A stretch of 24,752 nucleotides of DNA from Bacilli bacterium (GCA_016296945.1 JAEDHQ010000019.1:1-24752), one strand, 5' to 3'; counted from the stretch's first letter, positions 15,956 to 24,633 are shown. Program-made: numbers and translations. Notes: a model not told the origin generated them from the sequence alone.

Positions 15956-17605
15956 TTAACCCCAAATAAATTTCCCATTCTTTTCAACGTTATCACGAAC
16001 ATTTTGTGCTAAAACATCTCTAAAGATGTCTGTTGTGTCAACACGATTCTTTCCTTTTAAGAATGGTTTAGACTCTTGTTCAAACAAATAATCAATTGTA
16101 ACTACTTTATAATATTTATCGCGATCAATAGTTTCACCATTGATAGTTAATTTATCACGATCAACATTTTTACTTAAATAGTATGAATTTGTAAATTTTA
16201 TTAATTCATCAATAATAACTGAACCTTTCAGTTCAACCATTCTAACCATATTTTCAAATGGCATAATTTCGAAAATATCACCATAAGTTATTTCATCACC
16301 AATATTGATTGGGAAACCATTGCTTCTAATACCACCCGTATTAATAACGCCAACTTCACAATCATAAGCATCGCATAAAGCAGTTGCTGCCCAAACCCCA
16401 CCTTTATCTTTAGTTAATTTAACTCCAGATAAACCTAACTTTTGATTAGCAATATCAATATATTCTTGATATTGTGATAAGATTTGATTAATTTGTAAGC
16501 TTTCACTTTTACATACATCTAATGCAGATAAATAACTTGCACTTGCATCAAGTACTTTCTTTTCTTTAATGCTATATTCAATTGTGATTAAGCCAATATA
16601 ACGACCATAACAACCTGATTGCACATAAGGTAAATTTGCTCTTGTTTCTCTTCCTAATTCACCATAATATGCTTGATGTGTATGGCCATTTAGTATTGCA
16701 TCAATAGTATATTCATCAGATAATGCTGCTAATGAATCATTAATATTTTCAGTATCAGAATGACAGGAAACAATTACAATATCACAAGCTTCTTCTGTTC
16801 TTAATATTTTTGTATATTTTTTAATTGCAGTTAGTTCATCTTCAAAAGAGTAATTTTTAACGTAAGATGCTAAAATGTCTCCTTCTTGATCTTCACCAAT
16901 TATTCCAATGACACCAATTCTCACACCACATTTTTCTAATACAGTATAAGGTTTAGCCCAAGTTACTAATTCTCCTGTTCTTTTATCAATAATATTGGCG
17001 GCTAATAATGGGAAGTTTGCTTCGCCATTAGATTTATCATCATCAACAAACTTAATGATTTCACTATCTCCCCAGTCAAACTCATGATTACCAATAGTCA
17101 TTGCATCAAAGCCAATGTAATTCATTACATCAACAACAACTGCTCCCCGAGACATTGAAGAAACAGCAGTTCCTTGGAACATATCCCCAGCAGATAGAAT
17201 AATTGAGGTATTTGTGTCTAATTCGCGTAAGTAATTTCCTATTTTTGAAAACCCAGCATTATAGCCATCTTCAAAAATTGAACCATGAAAATCATTAAGG
17301 CTATAAACATTAAATGTTACTTTATCAGTTGGCATTTCATACTTTTCCCATTTTGCTACTAAATTATAGTTTCCTTCTTCAATTATTTCTACTTTAATAT
17401 TCTCTACAAACCATCCTAAAAATGTATAACCTTCTTTAGTAGCTTTCGGTAAAATTACAATTTCACCTTCTTGATAGCTCTCAACTAATCCATCACACAC
17501 TCCACCATCTAAATCATACGTAATTGTATATGTTTTTAAAGGTTGAGTACAACCAACTAATAAACAGAAAATAAATATAAATATTATTGCTATATATTTT
17601 TTCAT
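15956..17605 (-). CDS. Lipoprotein 5'-nucleotidase/UshA family with InlB-type repeat
   Basis: This is a predicted exported enzyme that removes phosphate from nucleotides or cyclic nucleotides outside the cell. A lipoprotein signal ends in LLVGC with the lipid-attachment Cys at residue 19. Residues about 26-87 form one InlB/Listeria-Bacteroides repeat (TYDLDGG, EGYTFLGWF, AKWE). The catalytic domain follows: SLNDFHGS (metal site D105, H107), GDMFQGT (140-146), GNHEFDWG (172-179), a CHSDTE segment and NGHTH. The C-terminal substrate domain has INTGGIRS and the aromatic PFENMV loop. Start ATG 17605 gives 549 residues and the right signal peptide; a TTG at 17635 would overlap typA. The ribosome binding site is poor (AAGG 15 bases upstream). 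Confidence 0.93.
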   Translation of the reverse strand: MKKYIAIIFIFIFCLLVGCTQPLKTYTITYDLDGGVCDGLVESYQEGEIVILPKATKEGYTFLGWFVENIKVEIIEEGNYNLVAKWEKYEMPTDKVTFNVYSLNDFHGSIFEDGYNAGFSKIGNYLRELDTNTSIILSAGDMFQGTAVSSMSRGAVVVDVMNYIGFDAMTIGNHEFDWGDSEIIKFVDDDKSNGEANFPLLAANIIDKRTGELVTWAKPYTVLEKCGVRIGVIGIIGEDQEGDILASYVKNYSFEDELTAIKKYTKILRTEEACDIVIVSCHSDTENINDSLAALSDEYTIDAILNGHTHQAYYGELGRETRANLPYVQSGCYGRYIGLITIEYSIKEKKVLDASASYLSALDVCKSESLQINQILSQYQEYIDIANQKLGLSGVKLTKDKGGVWAATALCDAYDCEVGVINTGGIRSNGFPINIGDEITYGDIFEIMPFENMVRMVELKGSVIIDELIKFTNSYYLSKNVDRDKLTINGETIDRDKYYKVVTIDYLFEQESKPFLKGKNRVDTTDIFRDVLAQNVRDNVEKNGKFIWG

Positions 17606-17612
17606 TAATCTA

Positions 17613-19445
17613 TTATTTTGCCTTTCTACTATCAAATTTTTTACGTTCTTCTGTATTTAATATTTTCTTACGTAAACGAATACTGCGAGGTGTAACTTCT
17701 ACAAGTTCATCATCATTAATATATTCCATACAAGCTTCTAATCCCATTTGACGAGGACGCTTTAAAACTACAGTTGTATCTTTGTTACTAGAACGTTGGT
17801 TAGTCATTTGTTTAGCCTTAACAACATTGACAGCTAAGTCTTCATCTTTATTACATTCACCAACAATTTGTCCTTCATAAACATCTTGGTTTGGTTCTAC
17901 AAATAAGACACCTCGGTCCTCAATTTGTCCAATGCCATAAGCAGTAGTTTTTCCTTGGTTAGTTGCAACTAAAACTCCAAGTTTTCGAGCTCCGATATTG
18001 ATACTTTCCATCTTACGATATTCTAAGAAGATATGAGATAATGTTCCATATCCTTTAGTACAAGTCATAAAATCAGTCGATAAACTGATTAAGCCACGAG
18101 AAGGCATTGTATAAATAAGCCTTGTTTGTGTTACACTATTTTCCATTGTTTCTAAGTTACCACCCCGATGACCTAACAATTCAATAACACCACCAGAATA
18201 TTCATTTGGCACATCAACTTGCACATATTCAAATGGTTCGCATAATTCACCATTTATTTCTTTAATAATAGGCTTAGGTTTGGCAACTTGAAATTCATAT
18301 CCTTCACGACGCATATTTTCAATTAAAATACCTAAATGTAGTTCACCACGTCCTGCTACAACCCACTCATCATGAGTACCGAGTTTTGTAACTTTTAAAC
18401 TTACATCACGTTGTGTTTCTCTAAATAAACGATCCTCTAGTTTTGTAGAAGTGACAAACTTTCCTTCTTTACCTGCAAAAGGTGAATTGTTTGTGCTAAA
18501 AAACATTTCAACAGTTGGTTCGCTAATCTTAATTGGAGGTAATGCTTCTTCATTACCTATATTACAAATTGTTTCCCCCACATAGATATCTGGTAAACCG
18601 GCAACAGCAACAATATCACCAGCACAAGCTTCTTCTACTTCATTTTTGTGTAAGCCTAAGAAGCTAAATAGCTTTTGAATTCTAAATTGCTTAATCGAGC
18701 CATCACGGCGCATACATGAAACCATTTCATTAACTTTAATTTTTCCACGAGCAACACGACCAATTGCAATACGACCTACATAATCATTATAATCTAATAA
18801 TGTCCCTTGGAATTGTAATGATCCATCTAAACTAACATTAGGTGCAGGAATTTCACTAACAATTAATTCAAAAATATGATTGAATTTTGAATCTTGCGTC
18901 GTAATATCAGAATCAAAACTACTTGTTCCGTGAGTCGCACTACAATATGCTACTTTAAAATCAATTTGTTCATCCGTAGCATCAAGTTCAATAAATAATT
19001 CGAATATTTCTTCGATTACTTCTTTCGGACGAGCAGATTCTTTATCGATCTTATTAACAACAACTACTACCTTTAAATTATTTTCTAAAGCTTGTTTTAA
19101 GACAAAGCGAGTTTGTGGCATAACACCTTCATAAGCATCAACTACTAAAACCACTCCATCAACCATTTTCATTATTCTTTCAACTTCACCAGAGAAATCA
19201 GCATGTCCTGGTGTATCTAAGATATTAATCTTATAATCTTTATAGAGAATAGCTGTATTTTTTGCTAAGATTGTAATACCTCTTTCACGTTCTAAGTCAT
19301 TACTATCCATTGCTCTTTCTTCAATATTTTCACGACTTGAAAGTGTATCAGACTTTTTTAATAATTGGTCTACTAATGTTGTTTTACCATGGTCAACATG
19401 AGCAATGATTGCAACATTTCTAATTTTTTCAATATTCACATTCAT
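17613..19445 (-). CDS. typA: Translational GTPase TypA/BipA
   Basis: This ribosome-associated GTPase of the EF-G/LepA class helps 50S assembly and growth under stress. The 610-residue length is normal. GTPase motifs: AHVDHGKTT (15-23), switch I ERERGITI (52-59), DTPGHADF (77-84) and NKID (131-134). Domain II, an EF-G-like domain (VAGRGELHLGILIENMRREGYE) and the TypA-specific C-terminal domain follow, ending in RLRKKIL and a basic tail. ATG 19445 follows AAAGG at 9 bases. It lies 40 bases after the ABC-F gene with no terminator between them. Confidence 0.98.
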   Translation of the reverse strand: MNVNIEKIRNVAIIAHVDHGKTTLVDQLLKKSDTLSSRENIEERAMDSNDLERERGITILAKNTAILYKDYKINILDTPGHADFSGEVERIMKMVDGVVLVVDAYEGVMPQTRFVLKQALENNLKVVVVVNKIDKESARPKEVIEEIFELFIELDATDEQIDFKVAYCSATHGTSSFDSDITTQDSKFNHIFELIVSEIPAPNVSLDGSLQFQGTLLDYNDYVGRIAIGRVARGKIKVNEMVSCMRRDGSIKQFRIQKLFSFLGLHKNEVEEACAGDIVAVAGLPDIYVGETICNIGNEEALPPIKISEPTVEMFFSTNNSPFAGKEGKFVTSTKLEDRLFRETQRDVSLKVTKLGTHDEWVVAGRGELHLGILIENMRREGYEFQVAKPKPIIKEINGELCEPFEYVQVDVPNEYSGGVIELLGHRGGNLETMENSVTQTRLIYTMPSRGLISLSTDFMTCTKGYGTLSHIFLEYRKMESINIGARKLGVLVATNQGKTTAYGIGQIEDRGVLFVEPNQDVYEGQIVGECNKDEDLAVNVVKAKQMTNQRSSNKDTTVVLKRPRQMGLEACMEYINDDELVEVTPRSIRLRKKILNTEERKKFDSRKAK

Positions 19446-19485
19446 AATTTATTACCTTTACTTTTTCTTATTTATTATTATATTT

Positions 19486-21027
19486 TTATTTATTCTTTAC
19501 CATTTGAATTACTTTCATATTTAATTCTTTATAAAACTCTTTTTCATGAGAAACCAAAATTACAGTTCCTGGGTATTCCTTAATTGCTTCAAACAAGGCT
19601 TTCTTAGCAAACTTATCTAGATGATTAGTAGGTTCATCAAGAACCAACATATTAGATGATTCCATTGTCAAACGAGAAAACCGCACTTTCGTAAGTTCTC
19701 CTCCTGATAATTCAGAAAATGGCTTCATTGCTAAATCTCCAGTTATTCCATATTTACCCATAATTGATCTTATTTTACTATCATCAAGTAATGGATATAA
19801 CTCTTTAAAATACATCAATCCATTTATATTCATATCTCCATGATATTCTTGTTCATAATATAATACTTTATTATAAAAAGGCATTTTATATGAACCAGCT
19901 ATTGGTTTTATTTTTCCTAAGATAGTCTTTAAAAAAGTAGACTTACCAACACCATTAGCACCAACAATAACTAATTTTTCACCATAATAAATTTTTAAAT
20001 TAATCGGAGCTAATAAAGATTTTGTATATCCTATTTCCAAATTCCTTGTAACTAATGCATCACTATTAAAACTATTAGAAAAAGGAAATTCAAATTTATA
20101 TTCTTTTTCTTTTGTTGGTTTATCTAAAACAACAATTTTATCAAGTTCTTTTTGTCTACTTTGCGCTCGCTTTGTAGTTGATGCTCTAACAATATTTTTC
20201 TTAATAAACTCTTCAGTTTTCTTAATATATTTTTGTTGGGCTTTATAATTAGCATCATATTCTTTTTGACGAATCTCACGTAACACTAAATAATTTTCAT
20301 AATTACCTTTATAGCGTGTTAATGTTTTATTTTCTAAACAATAAATTACATTACAAACGCTATTTAAAAAATTATTATCATGAGATATAACTAGAAAAGG
20401 ATGCTTATAATTAACTAAAAACTTTGAAAGCCATTCAACATGACTAGCATCTAAAAAATTGGTTGGTTCATCAAGAAGTAAAACATCTTTTTCTTCTAAA
20501 AGCATTTTACCTAAAAATACTTTCCCTCTTTGTCCACTACTTAATTCCTTTAGTGGCCTTGAAGTAGAATCATCAATTCCTAAACCATTGATAATGTTTG
20601 AAATCTTTGATTTTATCATATAGAAAGATTTACTATCTAAATATTCTTGAATATGATATGCTTTGTTTAAAATCTTATCATACTGACTTTCATCAACAGA
20701 AGCTAGCTTTTCATATAAAGAATTCATTTCTGCTTCTTTTTGATATAATTCAATGTAAACATTATATAAGTACTCGGAAACAGTCAAGTCATCATACACT
20801 TTCAAGTGTTGATCTAAATAACTAAAGGAAACACCTTTTTCCCATTCAATCTTTCCTTCATCAGGATGAAGGCGATGAGCAATCAAATTCATAAATGTTG
20901 ATTTACCACATCCGTTAACACCAACTAAACCAATGTGGTCATCATTCAACATTCTAAATGATGCGTTATTTATTAACGTTTCCCCAAGATATCCAAATTT
21001 TAAATCTGTTACTTCTAAAATACTCAT
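19486..21027 (-). CDS. ABC-F family ATPase
   Basis: This is a soluble tandem ATPase of 513 residues with no membrane segments, as in ABC-F proteins that bind the ribosomal E site and act as translation or antibiotic-protection factors. Domain 1: Walker A GVNGCGKST (36-44), signature LSSGQ (162-166), Walker B with catalytic E187, H-loop H216. The linker (about 230-310) is helical and very basic (KAQQKYIKKTEEFIKK, TTKRAQSRQ), matching the P-site tRNA interaction arm. Domain 2: GANGVGKST (356-364), LSGGE (440-444) and E465. LSSGQ and PTNFLD in domain 1 depart from the usual LSGG and PTNHLD. The leader is only about 20 bases, leaving no room for an attenuator of the type that controls some resistance ABC-Fs. 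Confidence 0.93.
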   Translation of the reverse strand: MSILEVTDLKFGYLGETLINNASFRMLNDDHIGLVGVNGCGKSTFMNLIAHRLHPDEGKIEWEKGVSFSYLDQHLKVYDDLTVSEYLYNVYIELYQKEAEMNSLYEKLASVDESQYDKILNKAYHIQEYLDSKSFYMIKSKISNIINGLGIDDSTSRPLKELSSGQRGKVFLGKMLLEEKDVLLLDEPTNFLDASHVEWLSKFLVNYKHPFLVISHDNNFLNSVCNVIYCLENKTLTRYKGNYENYLVLREIRQKEYDANYKAQQKYIKKTEEFIKKNIVRASTTKRAQSRQKELDKIVVLDKPTKEKEYKFEFPFSNSFNSDALVTRNLEIGYTKSLLAPINLKIYYGEKLVIVGANGVGKSTFLKTILGKIKPIAGSYKMPFYNKVLYYEQEYHGDMNINGLMYFKELYPLLDDSKIRSIMGKYGITGDLAMKPFSELSGGELTKVRFSRLTMESSNMLVLDEPTNHLDKFAKKALFEAIKEYPGTVILVSHEKEFYKELNMKVIQMVKNK

Positions 21028-21047
21028 AATTTACACCCTAATTATAT

Positions 21048-21076
21048 ATTATATCATTATTTTCATTTTTTTTCAA
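21048..21076 (-). promoter_or_regulatory. Promoter of the ABC-F/typA block
   Basis: TTGAAA (21076-21071), a 17-base spacer and TATAAT (21053-21048) with an extended TGA just before it lie on the minus strand. It is the only strong promoter I see upstream of the co-directional genes down to 9220. Confidence 0.82.
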
Positions 21077-21079
21077 TAT

Positions 21080-21095
21080 GTTGCAACCGTATACA
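21080..21095. promoter_or_regulatory. Operator-like palindrome upstream of the ABC-F promoter
   Basis: The perfect 8-base palindrome GTTGCAAC (21080-21087) abuts the -35 box. Together with the next eight bases it resembles a CcpA cre site with two mismatches (TGTATACGGTTGCA on the minus strand). Which regulator, if any, binds here cannot be told. Confidence 0.25.
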
Positions 21096-21131
21096 ACTAT
21101 TATCATTATTGCTATTTATCTAACAAAATTT

Positions 21132-21160
21132 AAAAAAAATTAAAGCCTAAGGCCTTAATT
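21132..21160 (-). terminator. Intrinsic terminator of gerW
   Basis: A 10-bp stem AATTAAGGCC/GGCTTTAATT with one G-U pair and a TTA loop is followed by a T8 run on the minus strand. The upstream arm includes the gerW stop codon. Confidence 0.85.
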
Positions 21161-21541
21161 TGTTTCTTTTTTAAAAAACATTGATTTTACTTTTTCAATA
21201 ACGTCTGGTGTAGAATCAATAATCTTTTCATATAAATGAACGCTATCATCAAGATGTAATACCTTAACTTGATTATCTTCTAAAACTAGAAATCCAATAG
21301 GAGAAATATTTACTGTTCCTCCTGTTGCTCCTCCAAATGGATACTCATTATTTTCTTTGATTGTTTGGATCTTTTGATCTAATCCACCAGTAATAAATGA
21401 AGATTTCACTTTTGAAATTGGAATCACAGAAACTTTATCATTTAACTTACAGATATCACCAACTACAGTATTCACATCAATCATTTCCCGAATACTATCC
21501 ATTGAAATTCGAAATAAATCGCTTATTGGATGGCTTCCCAT
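21155..21541 (-). CDS. gerW: GerW (YtfJ) family protein
   Basis: The 128-residue protein matches the GerW/YtfJ family: HPISDLFRISMDSIREMIDVNTVVGDI at the N-terminus, VSVIPISKVKSSFITGG in the middle, the glycine-rich PFGGATGGTVNISPIGFLVL, and LHLD near the end. In Bacillus this is a spore protein needed for a germination response, but the family also occurs in non-spore-formers, so sporulation cannot be claimed from this gene alone. ATG 21541 follows AAGGAAG; the upstream GTG at 21550 would be too close to that site. The start lies 47 bases inside the end of the DUF2953 gene, the same partner as in Bacillus (ytfI-ytfJ). Confidence 0.93.
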   Translation of the reverse strand: MGSHPISDLFRISMDSIREMIDVNTVVGDICKLNDKVSVIPISKVKSSFITGGLDQKIQTIKENNEYPFGGATGGTVNISPIGFLVLEDNQVKVLHLDDSVHLYEKIIDSTPDVIEKVKSMFFKKETN

Positions 21542-22100
21542 ATAAAACACTTCCTTTTCTTTTTTTAACTTTTCTTATTATATTTATAATGAAAGCATAT
21601 ATAATGTAATAAAAACGAATTGTACAAACAAATTCAAATTTCACATTTGTTTCACTATTCTCTTGCATTTGTACATTATAATACTCATTATTTACACATT
21701 CAAATAATTCATTTATCACATTTCTAAGAATAAAAATACTATTCCAACAACCAACACCAACAATCGGATTGTTTGTTTGATATATAACGGTTATTTTTTT
21801 TATTGGCACAATTGAAAGAAAAGATATTAAATAATCCTGATGGTTTTTAATAAATCCTATTCCTTCTTTAATATCTTTTATAAAATCATAAAAATCTTTT
21901 TCTTGATACTTTGTGACTTTTGCAATAAATTCATCAAGATCAAATCTTATTCCTAAAAGTTTAAAGAAATAAAGATTAATATCGTTTTTTCTCTTACCTT
22001 TTTTATCTATTTCATTATTTCTAACTATTTGAATCTTAATAGACAACAATAAGAATAATAATATAGAAACTAAGATAATAATAACTATTTGCTTATTCAT
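21495..22100 (-). CDS. DUF2953 (YtfI-like) membrane protein
   Basis: The 201-residue protein starts with one strong membrane helix (residues 4-24) and otherwise looks soluble, with a weaker hydrophobic stretch near 165-178. Assignment to DUF2953/YtfI rests on its place directly before and overlapping gerW, its length and its topology; motif evidence is modest (VRFDLDEF-like and GVGCWNS segments). The likely start is ATG 22100, right before the membrane helix, but no ribosome binding site precedes it. A CATAAT at 22112-22107 could place the transcript start at or near this ATG. A TTG at 22136 would add 12 residues and also lacks a site. The upstream region is shared with the divergent yidD promoter. 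Confidence 0.75.
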   Translation of the reverse strand: MNKQIVIIILVSILLFLLLSIKIQIVRNNEIDKKGKRKNDINLYFFKLLGIRFDLDEFIAKVTKYQEKDFYDFIKDIKEGIGFIKNHQDYLISFLSIVPIKKITVIYQTNNPIVGVGCWNSIFILRNVINELFECVNNEYYNVQMQENSETNVKFEFVCTIRFYYIIYAFIINIIRKVKKRKGSVLYGKPSNKRFISNFNG

Positions 22101-22149
22101 AATTATATTATGTTCGCTAAATAAATTTTGATACAAAACATTTAAAATA

Positions 22150-22158
22150 TGATATAAT
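22150..22158 (+). promoter_or_regulatory. Extended -10 promoter of yidD
   Basis: TGATATAAT at 22150-22158 is an extended -10. The best -35, TTGATA at 22128-22133, has a long 19-base spacer. The transcript would start about 11 bases before the yidD ATG. Confidence 0.65.
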
Positions 22159-22175
22159 TAGTAGTAGGTGATGCT

Positions 22176-22478
22176 ATGAATAAATTAATTCTCAAACTAA
22201 TCGACATATATCAAAAAGCTCGTGCTAATAGCAATAAAGGGCATTGTCGCTTTACGCCTACATGCTCTAATTATAGCAAAGAAGCTTTTCAAAAATTTAA
22301 TTTTTTTAAAGCCTTCTATTTAACTGTATATAGAATTATCCGTTGTAACCCCCTTTCAAAAGGTGGTTATGATCCTGTACCCTTAACAAAAAAGGAAAAA
22401 TTACTACGAGAACAAGAAAGTAGCGTTTTTATTGATTTGTTAGAAGATTCTAAAATATATTATATAAATCATATATAA
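22176..22478 (+). CDS. yidD: Membrane protein insertion efficiency factor YidD
   Basis: YidD is a small peripheral inner-membrane protein that assists YidC/Oxa1-type insertion of membrane proteins. The family core is complete: LIDIYQKARA, GHCRFTPTCSNYSKEAF with its conserved Cys residues, an amphipathic helix, and IIRCNPLSKGGYDPVP. At 100 residues it has a slightly long, charged C-terminal tail (from about residue 71), which is variable in the family. ATG 22176 follows GGTGAT. It is the only convincing plus-strand protein gene in the window and is monocistronic, ending at the hairpin at 22495-22527. Its usual neighbours rpmH, rnpA and yidC are not here. Confidence 0.96.
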   Translation: MNKLILKLIDIYQKARANSNKGHCRFTPTCSNYSKEAFQKFNFFKAFYLTVYRIIRCNPLSKGGYDPVPLTKKEKLLREQESSVFIDLLEDSKIYYINHI

Positions 22479-22494
22479 TTTTTTAATATATAAC

Positions 22495-22527
22495 AAAAAA
22501 AATCAAACCAATGGTTTGACTTTTTTT
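22495..22527. terminator. Bidirectional terminator between yidD and the phosphatase gene
   Basis: A perfect 7-bp stem TCAAACC/GGTTTGA (22503-22509 and 22513-22519) with an AAT loop is flanked by A8 on the left and T7 on the right. It gives a U-tract on both strands and serves the two convergent genes. Confidence 0.93.
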
Positions 22528-22545
22528 ATTATATAATCTACTTTT

Positions 22546-24612
22546 TTAAAATCTTTTTCGTCGTAATAATACTAATCCTAATAACAATAAACTCGAATAT
22601 AATATTGTAGTGCTATTACAGCCTGTCTTTTCATTTTCAGTTGGAATTATTTCCCATTTTGCATATACTTCTAAATCACTACTATAAGCTTGAGAAACAA
22701 ACTCATTTGTATAGTTTTCATCAATAAACCAACCGATAAAATTATACCCTTCTTTTCTTGGCGTTCCCAAGGAAATAACTTCCCCTTTTAAAAATTGGTC
22801 TTTTTGATTTTCTAAGATTCCACCATCTAAATGATAAGAAACGTTAACCATTGCCTCTTTTATTGTGACAGCTAATTCTATCGTTTCACCTATCTCTATT
22901 GCATTAGCTTTAATAGTTGTAGTTCCCGCTTTAATCGCAACCAACTTTCCATCAACAATTCTAATATATTCATCATCAACTTCATATAAATATTCCAAAT
23001 CTAAGTTTAGGCTATTAGTAATATTAACTACAACTTCATCGCCAACATTACAATTAATATCTAAAGCTTCAAATGATATATTAAAATCTTTATTTTCTAT
23101 ATTATATTCCCTTTCATATTTTGTACCATCTCGATAAGTGATAACTAATTTGTAACTCTTTGATTTGCTATAATCAGATACACCTTCAATTTTATAATTT
23201 GTAACACTGTATTCTGGTCGAAAATCTAAAACTACTTCTTCGCCATCATATAATTTTACATTTATTGCTCTTTGGAATAAGACAGAATAAATACTAAGTG
23301 ACATATTAGAAAAAGTTTCATTATAAGAAATTTTTGTTTCACGTTCTAATTTTTTTTGTTCAATTGATGACATCTTCGATGTTATTACTCCACCATCAAG
23401 TTTTTCACCTAATTCATTATAAAATTCAAAACTCAATTTATCTTTTGTAGCAGAAAATAACAAAGCACCTGAACCCGAACCAATTTTTTTAATTATATCA
23501 GTATAATCATTATTTGCACTATTAACACGGTCACCAATTTGTGTTGTACTAATATAAGTTGTGCCAAATGTAGAATCTGGTGATGATGTTCCATTTAATA
23601 TTTTTGTCGTACGAACATATACATGATCATGACCACCAATAACTAAATCAACACCATATTTATCAAATAAATCTTGATATGCTCCTTTCATTTTCTCAGC
23701 ATGTCCTTTATTTCCACCGCTTCCTGGATACATTGAGCGATGAAAGAAAACTACTGTGAAATCAGAAGTATTGTTCTCTAAAACTTCATTTAGCCATATT
23801 CTTTGAATTTGTCTCTTTTCTTCATTTGTGCATGCATCTTCAGAATTTAATGAAATGAACAATACATTATTGTAATAAAAATAGTAAGTAGTATTTTTCA
23901 TTCCTTCTGGACCATTATCTGGATTTTTTGTATAGGCATTAAAATATGAAGAATCAAGAAAAGTAGCACTAGCATTATAATAATCGTGATTACCTGGAGT
24001 AGCAGCAAAAAATTGATTTTTTATAATATCTGATTCGCACAAATCATTCCAAAATCCACGATGTGTTCCATATGCTGTCGTATCTCCAGCTGATATTACA
24101 AAACTTAAATTTCTCATTTTGTCAAAATCATTAATGATTTTCGTTGCTGTAGCTAATCTTGATGATAATTTTGTATATACATGAATATCACTAACTACTG
24201 CAAAATTGAAATCTTCGCTTCCACCAGTTCTAAAAGTATGAACATCAGACATCTTAGTTTTACCAACACGATAAATGTATTCTGTGTCACTTTCCAAATC
24301 AGTTAATGTTACGTAGCATTTATAATCAGTTACATTACCATTTGTAGTTCCATCATAAATTGTTAATTCTTCATAAATACCATCTACTTTTTTAGGTTCG
24401 CTAAAACTTGAATCATCTTTTGTAGTATACTCTACATACGTACCTTCGATTAATGTATGCCAAGTAATTGTGATTGAAGTATTAGAATCCTCAGCAGGAT
24501 TTGTCATGATTAAATATACTTCATCTGTTACTCCTTTTACATTAGAATCAAACACACATAGTGATAAAAAAGCAATTACAAAAATAAACATTAAATACAA
24601 ATATTTCTTCAT
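22546..24612 (-). CDS. Secreted purple-acid-phosphatase-like metallophosphoesterase with C-terminal anchor
   Basis: This is a predicted exported phosphatase of 688 residues. Order: signal peptide (1-27), fibronectin-III-like N-terminal domain of the purple acid phosphatase type (about 35-128), and a calcineurin-like catalytic domain with SDIH (D142, H144), AGD (D177), GNHD (207-210), FFHRSMYPG and GGHDH. Then come a beta-rich linker, a Big2-like domain near 555-620 (IVDGKLVAIKAGTTTIKA) and one InlB-type repeat (YHLDGG, EGYNFIGWF, YAKWE). The end is GC665NS, a hydrophobic helix and RRKRF: a three-part sorting-like tail without LPXTG. ATG 24612 follows GAGGTGAT at 7 bases; a GTG at 24624 lies inside that site. 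The substrate is unknown; phosphate scavenging at the surface is likely. Confidence 0.92.
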   Translation of the reverse strand: MKKYLYLMFIFVIAFLSLCVFDSNVKGVTDEVYLIMTNPAEDSNTSITITWHTLIEGTYVEYTTKDDSSFSEPKKVDGIYEELTIYDGTTNGNVTDYKCYVTLTDLESDTEYIYRVGKTKMSDVHTFRTGGSEDFNFAVVSDIHVYTKLSSRLATATKIINDFDKMRNLSFVISAGDTTAYGTHRGFWNDLCESDIIKNQFFAATPGNHDYYNASATFLDSSYFNAYTKNPDNGPEGMKNTTYYFYYNNVLFISLNSEDACTNEEKRQIQRIWLNEVLENNTSDFTVVFFHRSMYPGSGGNKGHAEKMKGAYQDLFDKYGVDLVIGGHDHVYVRTTKILNGTSSPDSTFGTTYISTTQIGDRVNSANNDYTDIIKKIGSGSGALLFSATKDKLSFEFYNELGEKLDGGVITSKMSSIEQKKLERETKISYNETFSNMSLSIYSVLFQRAINVKLYDGEEVVLDFRPEYSVTNYKIEGVSDYSKSKSYKLVITYRDGTKYEREYNIENKDFNISFEALDINCNVGDEVVVNITNSLNLDLEYLYEVDDEYIRIVDGKLVAIKAGTTTIKANAIEIGETIELAVTIKEAMVNVSYHLDGGILENQKDQFLKGEVISLGTPRKEGYNFIGWFIDENYTNEFVSQAYSSDLEVYAKWEIIPTENEKTGCNSTTILYSSLLLLGLVLLRRKRF

Positions 24613-24633
24613 GTTAAATATCACCTCGATTAT

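Noticed and set aside
21082..21095. CcpA cre site upstream of the ABC-F gene
   Set aside because: Two mismatches to consensus in AT-rich DNA are too weak to call; kept only as a low-confidence operator-like palindrome.
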